From positions 3,577 through 18,187 of the forward strand of contig DBXU01000115.1 of the NCBI GenBank assembly GCA_002310075.1: DNA of 14,611 nucleotides, given 5' to 3'. Position numbers and translations under genes: made by a program. Shown one piece after another: positions 1 through 8,330 of this stretch. Source of the stretch: Bacteroidales bacterium UBA1204. GTDB taxonomy: Bacteria; Bacteroidota; Bacteroidia; Bacteroidales; F082. The number at the start of each line of letters is the position of its first letter. The stretch's first letter is position 1. The notes under the pieces were generated by a model. It had not been told where the DNA came from, ran no database searches, and saw only the letters and a list, made by a program, of their open reading frames with translations.

Positions 1-66
1 GCCATATCTCCGCTGCAAAAGTACAAAAAATCTAGTTCGCGTGACACTTTATTGGCAAAATTTTGT

Positions 67-74
67 TATTTTTG
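67..74 (+). promoter_or_regulatory. Bacteroidota -7 promoter box (TATTTTTG) for the GWxTD operon
   Basis: The octamer TATTTTTG matches the Bacteroidota sigma-ABfr -7 consensus TAnnTTTG. It lies 20 bases before the ATG at 95, so the predicted 5' UTR is only about a dozen bases. I do not see a convincing -33 TTTG at the usual spacing, which is common for this promoter class. Inferred from motif and position only. Confidence 0.55.
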
Positions 75-94
75 TGCTCCAATACTGAACGAAA

Positions 95-1573
95 ATGAAA
101 AAACTACTCTTGTTATTCCCTCTTTTCCTGCTGCCGTTCATGGGCGAGGCGCAGGTGAAGATGTTGAAACCTTATCTGTCGACCACGGTGTATGACCTGC
201 CCGGCACCACGCCTTATGTGGAAAACGCCTTGGCATTCGAATGCAGGTCTGCCGTATATAAGGAATTCGAACCTGGCAAGTTCAAAGCCACGGTCGAAAT
301 CACCACTACTTTCCGCCCCGTCGGCGACTCGTTGATCTGCAACTATTCCAAGATCGCCCTCGACAGCCCCGTGGTGACCGACACCACCGCACTTGACGGT
401 GCTTTCATCGATCAGCAGCGCTTCTCGTTGCCCAACGGTGAGTATGAGATGGATATCGAAGTCAGGGACTTGAATGCCAACAGCAGGCCTTCAAAAGACA
501 TGGTCACGGTGACGGTGGATTACAAGGACGGCCAACCAGGCATCTCGGATATCCTGCTGTTCGACAGCTATCAAAAGGCTGTGAAGCCGACCTCTTGCAC
601 CAAGAGCGGCATGGATTTCCTGCCTCGTGTCTATCCATTCTATGGCGTCAACGATGACAAGCTGAAGTTCTATGTCGAATTGTACAACAGCAACAAGATC
701 CATGATGACGGCAAATACCTCGTCAATTACTATATCGAGGCTAGCGAGTCGATGATGAAACTACCGGAATTCAGCTATGGGCAACGCCTTGATGTGGACA
801 ATGTCAACATCCTGCTCAACACGCTCGACATCACGGAGCTGCCGTCTGGCAACTATTACCTTGTCGTCGAGATGCGCGACCGCTCCAATGCCTTGATATG
901 TTCCCATAGTGCCTTCTTCCAACGCAGCAACCCAGGTGTGGGCTACGACATGTCGAACATCGCCGCCGTCAACATCACCAATTCCTTTGTCTCGCAAATC
1001 AATAACATAGATACCTTGCGCCAGTATATCCGCTACCTCGACCCGATTTGCTCGGAGGCTGAGCGCGACTATACTGCTGGACTGGTGAAGACCGACGACC
1101 TTAAGACCATGCAGCAGTTTTTCCTGAACTTCTGGAGCTCGCGTGCCCCATTGAACCCAAGCTTTGCATGGAATGACTATCTGAATGCCGTCAGGCGTGT
1201 CAACATGTCGTTCAAGACCACCTCTTATCCAGGCTATCGTACCGACAGAGGCTATGTGTTCCTCAAATACGGACAACCTGACAAGATCGTGGAAAGCCCC
1301 AACGAGCCAGGTGCCTATCCTTACGAGATCTGGCATTACTACCAAGTGGCCAACCAACGCAACAAGCATTTCGTGTTCATGTCGAAAGACAACTCAACCA
1401 ACGACTACCACTTGATTCACTCCGATGTGGTGGGCGAGATCAACAACTACCGCTGGCAGCTCGAGATCTATTCCCGTATCTATGGCGAGGGCTACGACCA
1501 GGGTGTCGACCAAACCGAATACGAGAAGGGCTGGGGCTCGCATGCGGGCGACTTGTACAACAACCCGAGATAA
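95..1573 (+). CDS. GWxTD domain-containing secreted/periplasmic protein
   Basis: A 492-residue protein with a clear N-terminal signal peptide (MKKLLLLFPLFLLPFMGEAQ). Residues about 25-330 are an all-beta-looking region of unknown role. The C-terminal third carries the GWxTD domain: the block around residues 365-410 has WNDYLNAVRRVN, then GYRTDRGYVFLKYGQPDKI starting at residue 380, then YPYEIWHYY. This 'TDRG-x-(V/I)-(Y/F)-x-x-(Y/F)-G-x-P-D-x-I' signature is diagnostic of the family, which is found mainly in Bacteroidota and has no settled biochemical function. Here the name-giving Trp is replaced by Tyr (GYRTD). The protein ends shortly after the domain. It is followed after only 6 bases by an acyltransferase gene, so co-transcription is likely. 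The start is supported by the signal peptide and an upstream -7 box. The family call is strong; the function is unknown. Confidence 0.85.
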   Translation: MKKLLLLFPLFLLPFMGEAQVKMLKPYLSTTVYDLPGTTPYVENALAFECRSAVYKEFEPGKFKATVEITTTFRPVGDSLICNYSKIALDSPVVTDTTALDGAFIDQQRFSLPNGEYEMDIEVRDLNANSRPSKDMVTVTVDYKDGQPGISDILLFDSYQKAVKPTSCTKSGMDFLPRVYPFYGVNDDKLKFYVELYNSNKIHDDGKYLVNYYIEASESMMKLPEFSYGQRLDVDNVNILLNTLDITELPSGNYYLVVEMRDRSNALICSHSAFFQRSNPGVGYDMSNIAAVNITNSFVSQINNIDTLRQYIRYLDPICSEAERDYTAGLVKTDDLKTMQQFFLNFWSSRAPLNPSFAWNDYLNAVRRVNMSFKTTSYPGYRTDRGYVFLKYGQPDKIVESPNEPGAYPYEIWHYYQVANQRNKHFVFMSKDNSTNDYHLIHSDVVGEINNYRWQLEIYSRIYGEGYDQGVDQTEYEKGWGSHAGDLYNNPR

Positions 1574-1579
1574 TCCATT

Positions 1580-2470
1580 ATGGGCAAGGTCGGTTTCCTT
1601 CTGGCAAAGCTATGGGCTTATGGGGCGGCCTATACGCCATTTCGCCTGCTTTACCTGAGGTCCGACTTTTACGCATTCATGTTGTATCATGTGGTTCGTT
1701 ACCGCAGGAAGGTGGTAAGGGAGAACCTGCAGCAGTCGTTTCCTGAAAAAAGCCGCAAGGAGCTGAAAGCCATAGAGAAACGTTTCTACAGAAACATGTG
1801 TGACGTGGCTTTGGAGACCTGTAAGATGTTGCATGTCAGCCTCGAAGACTTGCGCCAGCGAGTGACGTTCACAAATCCCGAGCTGATCGAGAAGCTATAT
1901 GAACAGAGGAAAAGCGTTTTCTTTGCCTCGCCCCATTCGGGCAACTGGGAGTGGGTCGGCATGTTGATGCGCACCTTGTCGGATCACAAGAGCACGGGCA
2001 TCTACAAGCGGCTCCACGACCCTTATCTGGACGCTTTCATGTTGAAGATACGCCAGCTCAATCGTACCGACAAGGAATATATGCTGGAGGCTGACGTGGC
2101 ATTGAGAGGCTTGGCGGAACGCAAAGGTATCCCCACGGCATGCCTGATCGTCGCCGACCAGTCGCCAAGAGGAGTTGAAAGCGATTATTGGACGGAGTTT
2201 CTCCATCGCGAGACATGCTGGTTTACGGGACTGGAACGTATGGCCAAGCTCCTGGACTATGCAGTGGTCTTCGTGGAGATGTCGCGACAGGGAAGGGGTC
2301 GCTATGAGGTGACCTTGCATCCTGTCAGCATCAACCCGAAAGAAACCGCTAAGAATGAGATTGTGGAACAATACGTGAGGCATGTGGAGCGTTTGATTGT
2401 CGAACAACCCGACAACTGGCTTTGGTCGCATCGCAGATGGAAGCACGTTAGAAATAAGGAAAAGGCATGA
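1580..2470 (+). CDS. Lipid A biosynthesis-type (LpxL/HtrB-like) lysophospholipid acyltransferase
   Basis: A 296-residue protein of the LpxL/HtrB acyltransferase family, which transfers a secondary acyl chain to a lipid A precursor at the inner face of the cytoplasmic membrane. Visible signatures: an N-terminal hydrophobic stretch; VVRENLQQSFPEKS (about residues 45-60), typical of the family; the catalytic HX4E motif in SPHSGNWEW (His119, Glu124); DQSPRG from Asp193, the second conserved block; and a C-terminal QPDNWLWSHRRWK, matching the conserved WxHRRWK ending. The length is normal for the family. Its stop overlaps the start of the next gene (ATGA at 2467-2470), so translation is probably coupled to the glycosyltransferase. 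The exact acyl chain and acceptor cannot be read from sequence, and in Bacteroidota related enzymes could also act on other glycolipids. Confidence 0.88.
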   Translation: MGKVGFLLAKLWAYGAAYTPFRLLYLRSDFYAFMLYHVVRYRRKVVRENLQQSFPEKSRKELKAIEKRFYRNMCDVALETCKMLHVSLEDLRQRVTFTNPELIEKLYEQRKSVFFASPHSGNWEWVGMLMRTLSDHKSTGIYKRLHDPYLDAFMLKIRQLNRTDKEYMLEADVALRGLAERKGIPTACLIVADQSPRGVESDYWTEFLHRETCWFTGLERMAKLLDYAVVFVEMSRQGRGRYEVTLHPVSINPKETAKNEIVEQYVRHVERLIVEQPDNWLWSHRRWKHVRNKEKA

Positions 2471-3489
2471 AAAAAGTGGCTGTCGTCATATTGAACTATA
2501 ATGGGAAGACGTTCTTGGAACGTTTTCTTCCAACGGTGATTGCCAACTGCGACCCGGCTTTGGCGGAGGTCGTCGTGGCCGACAATGCCTCTACCGACGA
2601 TTCGGTCGCTTTCATGCAAGCGCATTTCCCGGAGATCCGTTTGATTGAAAATGGCAGCAACGGCGGCTTTGCCACGGGCTACAACCTCGCATTGGCGCAG
2701 GTAGAGGCCGAATACTATGTGCTGCTGAATTCCGATATCGAAGTCGTCCCTCAATGGATCGAGCCCGTCATCGCCTTGATGGACTCCGACCCGATGATTG
2801 CGGCCTGCCAGCCGAAGATCATGTCGTATTACCATAAGGAACAGTTTGAATATGCTGGCGCTTGTGGCGGTTTCATCGACAAGTACGGCTATCCTTTCTG
2901 CCGTGGGCGCGTGTTCCAGAACCTTGAGAACGACGAAGGGCAGTATGATGAGCCCATGGAGGTTTTCTGGGCCACGGGCGCTTGCATGTTTGTCAGGGCT
3001 GACCTGTACAAGCAGATTGGCGGTCTCGACGACAGCTTCTTCGCCCATATGGAGGAAATCGACTTGTGCTGGCGGCTGAAGAATGCCGGCTACAAGATTT
3101 ACTGCTGTCCCGCTTCGAAGGTGTATCATATCGGAGGCGGCACGTTGCCGAAGAATTCGCCACGCAAGACTTACCTCAACTTCAGGAATAACCTTTCGCT
3201 CTTGGTGAAGAACCTTCCCGATGGGCATGTCTGGCCTGTCATCGCCTACCGTCTGATCCTCGACTGGGTGGCATCATTGAAGTTCTTGCTGGAAGGATGC
3301 TTCGGCGACTTCAGGATGGTCTTCAAGGCACATCACGACTTCTTCAAGCGCATGAAAGCCTTGCGTGCTTATCGTGCCAATGGTACGCATAAGAAGGCGA
3401 GCTGCGTCTATCAGCGCAACATCGTATTCGACAGCATGGTACTGAAGAAGAATAAGTACAGCGAATTGAAAGAAAAGGATTTCTCCTGA
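2467..3489 (+). CDS. Glycosyltransferase family 2 (rhamnosyltransferase-like)
   Basis: A 340-residue GT-A fold glycosyltransferase. The N-terminus VAVVILNYNGKTFL is the standard nucleotide-sugar binding start; DNASTDDS (about 39-46), NGGFATGYN and the metal-binding LLNSD (Asp90) follow. The later block FWATGACMFVRADLYKQIGG, then EEIDLCWRLKNAGY and VYHIGGGT, is typical of the WbbL/rhamnosyltransferase-like branch. The C-terminus (about 245-340) is a less conserved tail with a hydrophobic segment that could sit on the membrane. The family makes surface polysaccharide or LPS linkages from nucleotide sugars; donor and acceptor cannot be assigned. It overlaps the acyltransferase gene by 4 bases (ATGA) and so belongs to the same envelope operon. 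It ends 5 bases before the convergent aroQ gene, with no visible terminator between them. Confidence 0.9.
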   Translation: MKKVAVVILNYNGKTFLERFLPTVIANCDPALAEVVVADNASTDDSVAFMQAHFPEIRLIENGSNGGFATGYNLALAQVEAEYYVLLNSDIEVVPQWIEPVIALMDSDPMIAACQPKIMSYYHKEQFEYAGACGGFIDKYGYPFCRGRVFQNLENDEGQYDEPMEVFWATGACMFVRADLYKQIGGLDDSFFAHMEEIDLCWRLKNAGYKIYCCPASKVYHIGGGTLPKNSPRKTYLNFRNNLSLLVKNLPDGHVWPVIAYRLILDWVASLKFLLEGCFGDFRMVFKAHHDFFKRMKALRAYRANGTHKKASCVYQRNIVFDSMVLKKNKYSELKEKDFS

Positions 3490-3494
3490 GCCTT

Positions 3495-3908
3495 TTATCC
3501 AAGGCTATCAATGGCTTTATCGTAGCTTTCCATGCCAAATCCCGAGAAACAGGCTTGGCAGGCTTCCGCTGTGTAAGAATGGCGGCGGTAAGGCTCCCGC
3601 TTGCTGATGTCGGAGATGTGCACCTCGACAACAGGGATGCTGATGGCGCGGATGCAATCGGCCAAGGCAATGGAAGTGTGGGCATAGGCACCTGGATTCA
3701 TCACAACGGCATCGAAGTGCCCATCCGCATCTTGAAGCAAGTCGATGAGGACGCCTTCGTGGTTCGACTGGCGATAGGTCAGTCGGTGCTGCGGGAATCG
3801 GCTTTGGAGTGTCGTCAGATACTGCTCGAAGGAGACGTGACCGTATATCTCCGGTTCGCGTTTCCCTAACAGGTTGAGATTGGGCCCGTTTAGGATGAGG
3901 ATGTCCAT
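3495..3908 (-). CDS. aroQ: 3-dehydroquinate dehydratase, type II
   Basis: A 137-residue enzyme of the shikimate pathway that dehydrates 3-dehydroquinate to 3-dehydroshikimate in the cytosol. All type II signatures are present: ILILNGPNLNLLGKREPEIYG at the N-terminus (with the catalytic Tyr of the IYG motif), MNPGAYAHTSIALADCI (Asn and the active-site His), and EVHISDISKREPYRRHSY with the substrate-binding His/Ser/Arg block. The length is usual for the family. I chose the ATG at 3908, giving MDILILNG, rather than the upstream in-frame ATG at 3926: the longer start would add MQKKKT and would fall inside the -7 promoter box at 3924-3931. The gene is monocistronic here, convergent with the glycosyltransferase and divergent from the aldo/keto reductase. 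Confidence 0.93.
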   Translation of the reverse strand: MDILILNGPNLNLLGKREPEIYGHVSFEQYLTTLQSRFPQHRLTYRQSNHEGVLIDLLQDADGHFDAVVMNPGAYAHTSIALADCIRAISIPVVEVHISDISKREPYRRHSYTAEACQACFSGFGMESYDKAIDSLG

Positions 3909-3923
3909 GGTTTTCTTTTTCTG

Positions 3924-3931
3924 CAAAGATA
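3924..3931 (-). promoter_or_regulatory. Bacteroidota -7 promoter box (TATCTTTG) for aroQ
   Basis: Read on the minus strand this is TATCTTTG, a match to the TAnnTTTG consensus, 15 bases before the chosen aroQ start. Transcription would begin near 3917, which rules out the longer aroQ start at 3926. No clear -33 element was seen. Confidence 0.6.
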
Positions 3932-4016
3932 GTTTTTTTTTGGTTGCGATGCCTCTTTTTCAGGCACTTGGGATTTATTTTTTTTCTGAAAAACAGGGTT
4001 ATATAAAAACTTTTAT

Positions 4017-4024
4017 TATTTTTG
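4017..4024 (+). promoter_or_regulatory. Bacteroidota -7 promoter box (TATTTTTG) for the aldo/keto reductase
   Basis: TATTTTTG fits TAnnTTTG and lies 20 bases before the ATG at 4045, in an AT-rich intergenic region. The position argues that the open frame upstream of 4045 is not translated. Confidence 0.55.
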
Positions 4025-4044
4025 TACCTTTAAATCAATTAGGT

Positions 4045-5076
4045 ATGAAGATTATAACGTTAGGGAAGACCAACCTGAAAGTGAACAAGAATGGCTTTGG
4101 TGCGTTGCCTATTCAGAGGATCAGCGAAAAAGAGGCCGTTTACTTGTTGCATAAGGCTTTCGATCATGGTATCGATTTTTATGATACGGCCCGTTTCTAT
4201 ACGGATAGTGAAGAGAAGATAGGAGCCGCTTTCGAGGGTCGTCGCAACAAGGTAATCATCGCTTCCAAGACGGCGGCTACGACCGTTGAAGATTTTTGGA
4301 AGGACCTTCATACTACTTTGACCAATTTGCGCACGGATTATCTGGATGTGTACCAGTTCCACAATCCGAGCTATTGCCCTCGTCCGGGCGACAAGCAAGG
4401 CCTTTATGATGCGATGAAGGTGGCCAAGCGGCAAGGCAAGGTGCGTTTCATTGGCATCAGCAACCACCGCCAGTCGGTGGCCATGGAAGCCATCGAAAGG
4501 GATTGCTACGACACGTTGCAATATCCTTTCTCATACCTTTCGTCGCTTGAAGACCAGAAGATTGTGGAGGCTTGCTATAAGCACAACATGGGGTTTATCT
4601 GCATGAAGGCGATGGCGGGCGGCCTCATCACCGACTCGGCTTTGGCCTATGCTTTCTTGAACCAGTTTGACCACGCTCTACCCATCTGGGGCATACAGCG
4701 CGAGAGCGAGCTGGATGAGTTTATCTCCTATCAAGAACAGGCTCCCGAATTGTCGCTGACGTCGTGGCGTAAGATCGAGAAAGAACGCGAGGAGTTGGCA
4801 GGCGACTTCTGCAGAGGTTGCGGCTATTGCATGCCGTGCCCAGCTGGCATCCAAATCAACGATTGTGCTCGCATGAGCCTGTTCCTGCGCAGGGCTCCTT
4901 TAAGTGTGTATCTCACCGAGGAATGGGCTGAGAAGATGAAACAAATCGAACAATGCAAGCATTGCAACACCTGCCGAGAGAAGTGCCCGTATTCGTTGGA
5001 CACCCCGAAGCTGTTGCAGAAGAACTATGAAGATTTCAAAACGTTTTGGAGCAAAAAGCAAGAAGGATTGCTTTAG
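4045..5076 (+). CDS. Aldo/keto reductase with C-terminal 4Fe-4S ferredoxin-like motifs
   Basis: A 343-residue cytosolic oxidoreductase. Residues about 1-245 form the AKR TIM barrel, with the catalytic tetrad visible as Asp47 and Tyr52 (in FYDTARFY), Lys75 (IIASKT) and His106 (YQFHN). GKVRFIGISNH is the conserved mid-barrel block. The C-terminus carries two cysteine clusters: C256-x2-C259-x2-C262-x2-C265-P and C304-x2-C307-x2-C310-x3-C314-P, which fit iron-sulfur ligation. This architecture is common in anaerobes, and substrates are mostly unknown; electrons may come from Fe-S carriers rather than only NAD(P)H (inference). An in-frame extension starts at 3874, but it would cross the aroQ promoter and the -7 box at 4017-4024 and has no family homology, so I start at 4045 (MKIITLGKTNLKV). 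The gene stands alone and ends before a strong terminator. Confidence 0.9.
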   Translation: MKIITLGKTNLKVNKNGFGALPIQRISEKEAVYLLHKAFDHGIDFYDTARFYTDSEEKIGAAFEGRRNKVIIASKTAATTVEDFWKDLHTTLTNLRTDYLDVYQFHNPSYCPRPGDKQGLYDAMKVAKRQGKVRFIGISNHRQSVAMEAIERDCYDTLQYPFSYLSSLEDQKIVEACYKHNMGFICMKAMAGGLITDSALAYAFLNQFDHALPIWGIQRESELDEFISYQEQAPELSLTSWRKIEKEREELAGDFCRGCGYCMPCPAGIQINDCARMSLFLRRAPLSVYLTEEWAEKMKQIEQCKHCNTCREKCPYSLDTPKLLQKNYEDFKTFWSKKQEGLL

Positions 5077-5098
5077 AGTTTGTGATGAATAAAAAATA

Positions 5099-5133
5099 GA
5101 GGTGGCCCTTTTGGGGTCACCTCTTTTTGTTTT
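5099..5133. terminator. Bidirectional intrinsic terminator
   Basis: GAGGTGGCCC, a five-base loop and GGGTCACCTC form a 10-bp stem with one G-T pair, followed by TTTTT on the plus strand. On the minus strand the stem is followed by TATTTTTTATT. It therefore serves both convergent genes, the aldo/keto reductase and the large T9SS protein. Confidence 0.85.
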
Positions 5134-5147
5134 AGCTGTTCCGTTTC

Positions 5148-8100
5148 CTACTTCTTGATGAACGTGGTGGTATGTTGCCCGATACGCAGGAGGTACAAGC
5201 CCGACGACAGGTCATCGACGGGGATGAGCGCGTCGCCTTCGGCGTTCATTGACTTGACCAACATGCCCATGGTATTGTAAATCTTGATCTCATTGGAGCC
5301 GTCAAGGCCTTCCACGTGGAGCATGTCGTCGGCGGGGTTGGGGTATAAGGTGTAGGCGACTGAGCCATGTTCATCCACGTTGGTGAATCGGAAGAAGGCG
5401 GTCAAGGTGATGTCGTGGTCGACAAGAATCTCTTTGGGGTTGTCGGTGGAGTTGTCGCTCCATCTGTCAAACAGGTAGCCGTCATAAGGGATGGCGGCGA
5501 TAGAGATAATGCTGCCAGCCACAAAGGTGCCGCCGCCAACGACGTAGCCATGATTAGCGTCGTAGTTGACGGTGACATTGTAGGTCACCACAGGATTGGG
5601 TGAGAAGGAAGCGGTATAAAGGGCATTTTCGGTGACGGTGATGGTACGCGGGTTATCGACGTTGCCGTCTTGCCATCCCGAGAAGTAATAACCCTGGGCG
5701 GGTACGGCGCCGATGGTGATGACCGTGTTGACAGGATAGGTGCCGCCGCCGTAAACGCTGCCGTAGAGCGGGTTCTCAGGCCTGACCTGGATGGTATAGG
5801 TTTCAGTGGTGCCAAACATGGCGATGAAGGTCATGTCTTCGGTGACGGTGATGCGACGCGGGTTGTCGGTGTTGCCGTCGTCCCATTGTTTGAAGAAGCA
5901 GCCTTCAAAGGGTTCGGCGCTGATTTCGATGTCGGAGCCTTCATTATAGGTGCCACCGCCGTTTACCGTTCCCAGCGACGGGTCGTTGGCGAGTACGGTG
6001 ACCGTGTATTGCGTCGGGGCGTCTGCTAAGAAGCGGGCGGTATAAGTGGCGTTCTGGGTCACGGTGACGTAGCGCGGATTGCTGGTGATGCCATCGCTCC
6101 AGCAGAGGAAGGAGTAGCCTTCGTGGGCTACAGCGGTGAGCACTGCCGTGCTGCCACAGTCGTAGATGCCGCCACCGTCGACGAAGCCGCCTTCGGCAGG
6201 AAGGCATGCGGTTGTGATTTCGTATTGCAGGGGCGTGAAGATGGCGATATAGGTAGCGTCGCCTTCGACGAGGATGTCGCGTTGGCTGTCGGTGACGCCG
6301 TCATACCATTGGCTGAAGACGTATCCTTCGTTGTTTTGTGCTGTCAGGGTCACGGTCTCGCCATAGCCGTAAGTGCCGCCGCCTGTCACGGTGCCTGCCC
6401 CTTCAGGGGTGACTCCCGTGGTGATGACACATTGTTGTACGTCGAAGTTGGCGGTGTAGGAGGCATTTTCGGTGACGACGATGGTGCGCGGGTTGTCGGT
6501 GATGCCATCGTCCCAGCCCAAGAAAGCGTAGCCGAGGTTGGGGATGGCTTCGATCTGTATGGTGTCGCCATAAGGATAGGTGCCACCTCCAGTCACGATG
6601 CCATAGGCTTCGGGTGAGGCATAGGTCTCGATGAGGAACTGAAGGGTGCCGAAATAGGCGGTGAAGGTGCTGTCTTGTGTGACGACGATGGTGCGCGGGT
6701 TGTCGACGATGCTGTCGTTCCAATGCAAGAACTCATGTCCCACGGTGGGGAAGGCCTCGATTTGGATGGTGTCGCCAGGATGGTAGGCGCCGCCACCGGT
6801 GACGGTGCCCCAACCGGTGCTGTCGGCTTCGACGACGATGTTGTAGAGGGTCAGAATCTCTTCAACGGCGATGTCGTCGATGTACCAGTCGTGGCCGTGG
6901 TGACCGCTGTATTTGAAGGCAAGATAGATGGTGTCGCCTTGGTAATCAGAGAGGTCGACACGGACGGAAGCCCAATCTTCTGTGGGATTGTCTTGTGCCC
7001 AAATCTGGGTGAAGTCGGCGAGTTCGGTGCCTGTGGTCGAAACCAGGAGGCTGCTGGTGGTGAAATTCTCCGGGTTGACTTCCATGGTTTTGAAGGTCAT
7101 CCAAGTGGAGTCTTGGCCGGGTTGCAGGTAGAGGGGCGGGGTGATGAGCCAGCCTTCCTGGATGTTGTCATAAGTTTGGTGGCGGGCACTGTAGTCGCCG
7201 GTGGCAGCCTCTTCATCATTGCGTTGCCATCCGATTTCGGCGTTGCCGTCGAAGTCGAGTATGGTCCATTCGTCCCAGTAGGTGTCGCCATTTTCGAAGC
7301 CGTCGTACCAAGGCAAAGAGTAAACGGCGGTTTCCTCGTTGGGCACCACGACGAGGCCCGAGATGATGCATCCATCGGGCTGATAGAGGACTTCGCCATC
7401 TTTATAAACTGTTTGTGCGTCAGTATAATATACGCCATTCGCGTTGACGACCAAATTGTTGATTCCGGAAAGCTCGGGCAAAGCGTAAAGGACCTCGCCG
7501 TCTTGCCAAATATAGACAATGGTATCGTTCAGGGAAACCCCTGTCCAATATAGACTGCCTTCAAATGCGGTGATGTGCCCGAAGTTGGCGTTTTCCATTT
7601 GGTAGATGATGGAGTCGTTTTGCCAAATGACACCGTAGATGGAGTCGTTTTCAACCATGAATCCCGCTGCAAAGAGGTCCTCCCCGTCGAAGCAGATGCT
7701 TTGGACGCTCGAAACGGTATCTTCCATCCATAGGAGCGAGTCGTTTTTCCAGACACAAGCATGAAAGAGGGAGTCGCTATTGAAAGAAATGGCACCGCCT
7801 GCATAAAAGTCGTCCATGTTTGTGTCAAAGGCTACACTATGGATATAGCATGCGTCTTCTTCGTGACTGTAGGAATACAGAAGTTCGCCGTTTTGCCAGA
7901 CGTTGTTGAAGCCAGCCGCCATCCAACCGTCGTTGGTGAGGACCAGGTGGTCGATAATGGTGCTGGTGTCGGCGCTGAAGACGCACGAGTCATTCATCCA
8001 AACGCGCCCCTGCACATAGGAGGAGGCAATAGCGCGGCCTGCAGTATAAACGGTTCCGTTTGTGGCAACCTGAAGGTCCTCCACTTGGAGGTTGACGCTG

Positions 8101-8240
8101 TCGGAAATGCTATAAATCAAAGTGTTGTTTTTCCAAATCTTGCCTGTGCCGTTGCCATTGCCAGAATAATAGACATCTTGGGCATTGGCTAAACCGAGCA
8201 AAAACAGCGTGGTGACCAAAAGAGTAAAAACTTTTTTCAT
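5148..8240 (-). CDS. Large secreted T9SS protein: 7 propeller-like repeats, choice-of-anchor J domain, 7 InlB-like repeats
   Basis: A 1030-residue modular surface or secreted protein. The signal peptide is MKKVFTLLVTTLFLLGLANA (cleavage before Gln21). Residues about 22-300 hold seven repeats of about 40-45 residues, each with an (I/V)-(W/Y)-x-(N/D) core: W36, W81, W115, W164, W206, W245 and Y279, which suggests a seven-bladed beta-propeller. Residues about 308-462 look like a choice-of-anchor J/MAM-like domain (PWYDGFENG, GWLITPPL, WYIDDIAVEEI). Residues about 465-955 are seven units of about 70 residues with G-x-V-x-GGG-x-Y, GY-x-F-x-W-x-DG and NPR-x-(I/V)-x-V-T, typical of bacterial InlB B-like repeats. 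The last 70 residues are a T9SS type A sorting domain (YTLYPNPADD, GLYLLRIG). Start at 8240 was chosen for the signal peptide; the frame stays open to 8333 but lacks a signal there and runs past a -7 box. Likely adhesive or structural; the ligand is unknown. Confidence 0.88.
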   Translation of the reverse strand: MKKVFTLLVTTLFLLGLANAQDVYYSGNGNGTGKIWKNNTLIYSISDSVNLQVEDLQVATNGTVYTAGRAIASSYVQGRVWMNDSCVFSADTSTIIDHLVLTNDGWMAAGFNNVWQNGELLYSYSHEEDACYIHSVAFDTNMDDFYAGGAISFNSDSLFHACVWKNDSLLWMEDTVSSVQSICFDGEDLFAAGFMVENDSIYGVIWQNDSIIYQMENANFGHITAFEGSLYWTGVSLNDTIVYIWQDGEVLYALPELSGINNLVVNANGVYYTDAQTVYKDGEVLYQPDGCIISGLVVVPNEETAVYSLPWYDGFENGDTYWDEWTILDFDGNAEIGWQRNDEEAATGDYSARHQTYDNIQEGWLITPPLYLQPGQDSTWMTFKTMEVNPENFTTSSLLVSTTGTELADFTQIWAQDNPTEDWASVRVDLSDYQGDTIYLAFKYSGHHGHDWYIDDIAVEEILTLYNIVVEADSTGWGTVTGGGAYHPGDTIQIEAFPTVGHEFLHWNDSIVDNPRTIVVTQDSTFTAYFGTLQFLIETYASPEAYGIVTGGGTYPYGDTIQIEAIPNLGYAFLGWDDGITDNPRTIVVTENASYTANFDVQQCVITTGVTPEGAGTVTGGGTYGYGETVTLTAQNNEGYVFSQWYDGVTDSQRDILVEGDATYIAIFTPLQYEITTACLPAEGGFVDGGGIYDCGSTAVLTAVAHEGYSFLCWSDGITSNPRYVTVTQNATYTARFLADAPTQYTVTVLANDPSLGTVNGGGTYNEGSDIEISAEPFEGCFFKQWDDGNTDNPRRITVTEDMTFIAMFGTTETYTIQVRPENPLYGSVYGGGTYPVNTVITIGAVPAQGYYFSGWQDGNVDNPRTITVTENALYTASFSPNPVVTYNVTVNYDANHGYVVGGGTFVAGSIISIAAIPYDGYLFDRWSDNSTDNPKEILVDHDITLTAFFRFTNVDEHGSVAYTLYPNPADDMLHVEGLDGSNEIKIYNTMGMLVKSMNAEGDALIPVDDLSSGLYLLRIGQHTTTFIKK

Positions 8241-8270
8241 GGCGACTGGATGAATTTGATGTTTGATGCG

Positions 8271-8278
8271 CAAAAATA
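8271..8278 (-). promoter_or_regulatory. Bacteroidota -7 promoter box (TATTTTTG) for the large T9SS protein
   Basis: On the minus strand TATTTTTG matches TAnnTTTG, 31 bases before the ATG at 8240. It lies only 45 bases from the oppositely oriented riboswitch promoter, so the two transcription units are divergently driven from a very short region. Confidence 0.55.
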
Positions 8279-8322
8279 GGAACTTTTTTCGAAGATAGTA
8301 TACCTTATTATAGAAAATGCTG

Positions 8323-8330
8323 TATCTTTG
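8323..8330 (+). promoter_or_regulatory. Bacteroidota -7 promoter box (TATCTTTG) for the B12-riboswitch operon
   Basis: TATCTTTG fits TAnnTTTG and sits about 7-10 bases before the first conserved base of the cobalamin aptamer, where the transcript would be expected to begin. No convincing -33 TTTG was found in the AT-rich sequence upstream. Confidence 0.65.

Noticed and set aside
761..1369. Minus-strand open frame of 202 codons within the GWxTD gene
   Set aside because: Shadow of a secure coding gene; low-information sequence without motifs.
2302..3228. Minus-strand open frame of 308 codons opposite the acyltransferase/GT2 genes
   Set aside because: Both plus-strand genes show strong family motifs over the same bases; the antisense product shows no recognisable domain.
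3874..4044. N-terminal extension of the aldo/keto reductase frame
   Set aside because: It overlaps the aroQ start and promoter and the reductase's own -7 box; the AKR family begins at MKIITLGKT.
5148..6860. Possible CRISPR or DNA repeat array because of the regular GGTGACGGTGATGG-like pattern
   Set aside because: The periodicity is about 210 bases, is degenerate, and corresponds to translated InlB-like protein repeats, not short identical repeats with spacers.
6675..7553. Long plus-strand open frame (292 codons) opposite the large T9SS gene
   Set aside because: It is antisense to the repeat-rich coding region, has no signal, domain or promoter, and its composition reflects the GC-rich codon positions of the real gene. 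Similar shadows at 6123-6617 and 5670-6029 were dropped for the same reason.
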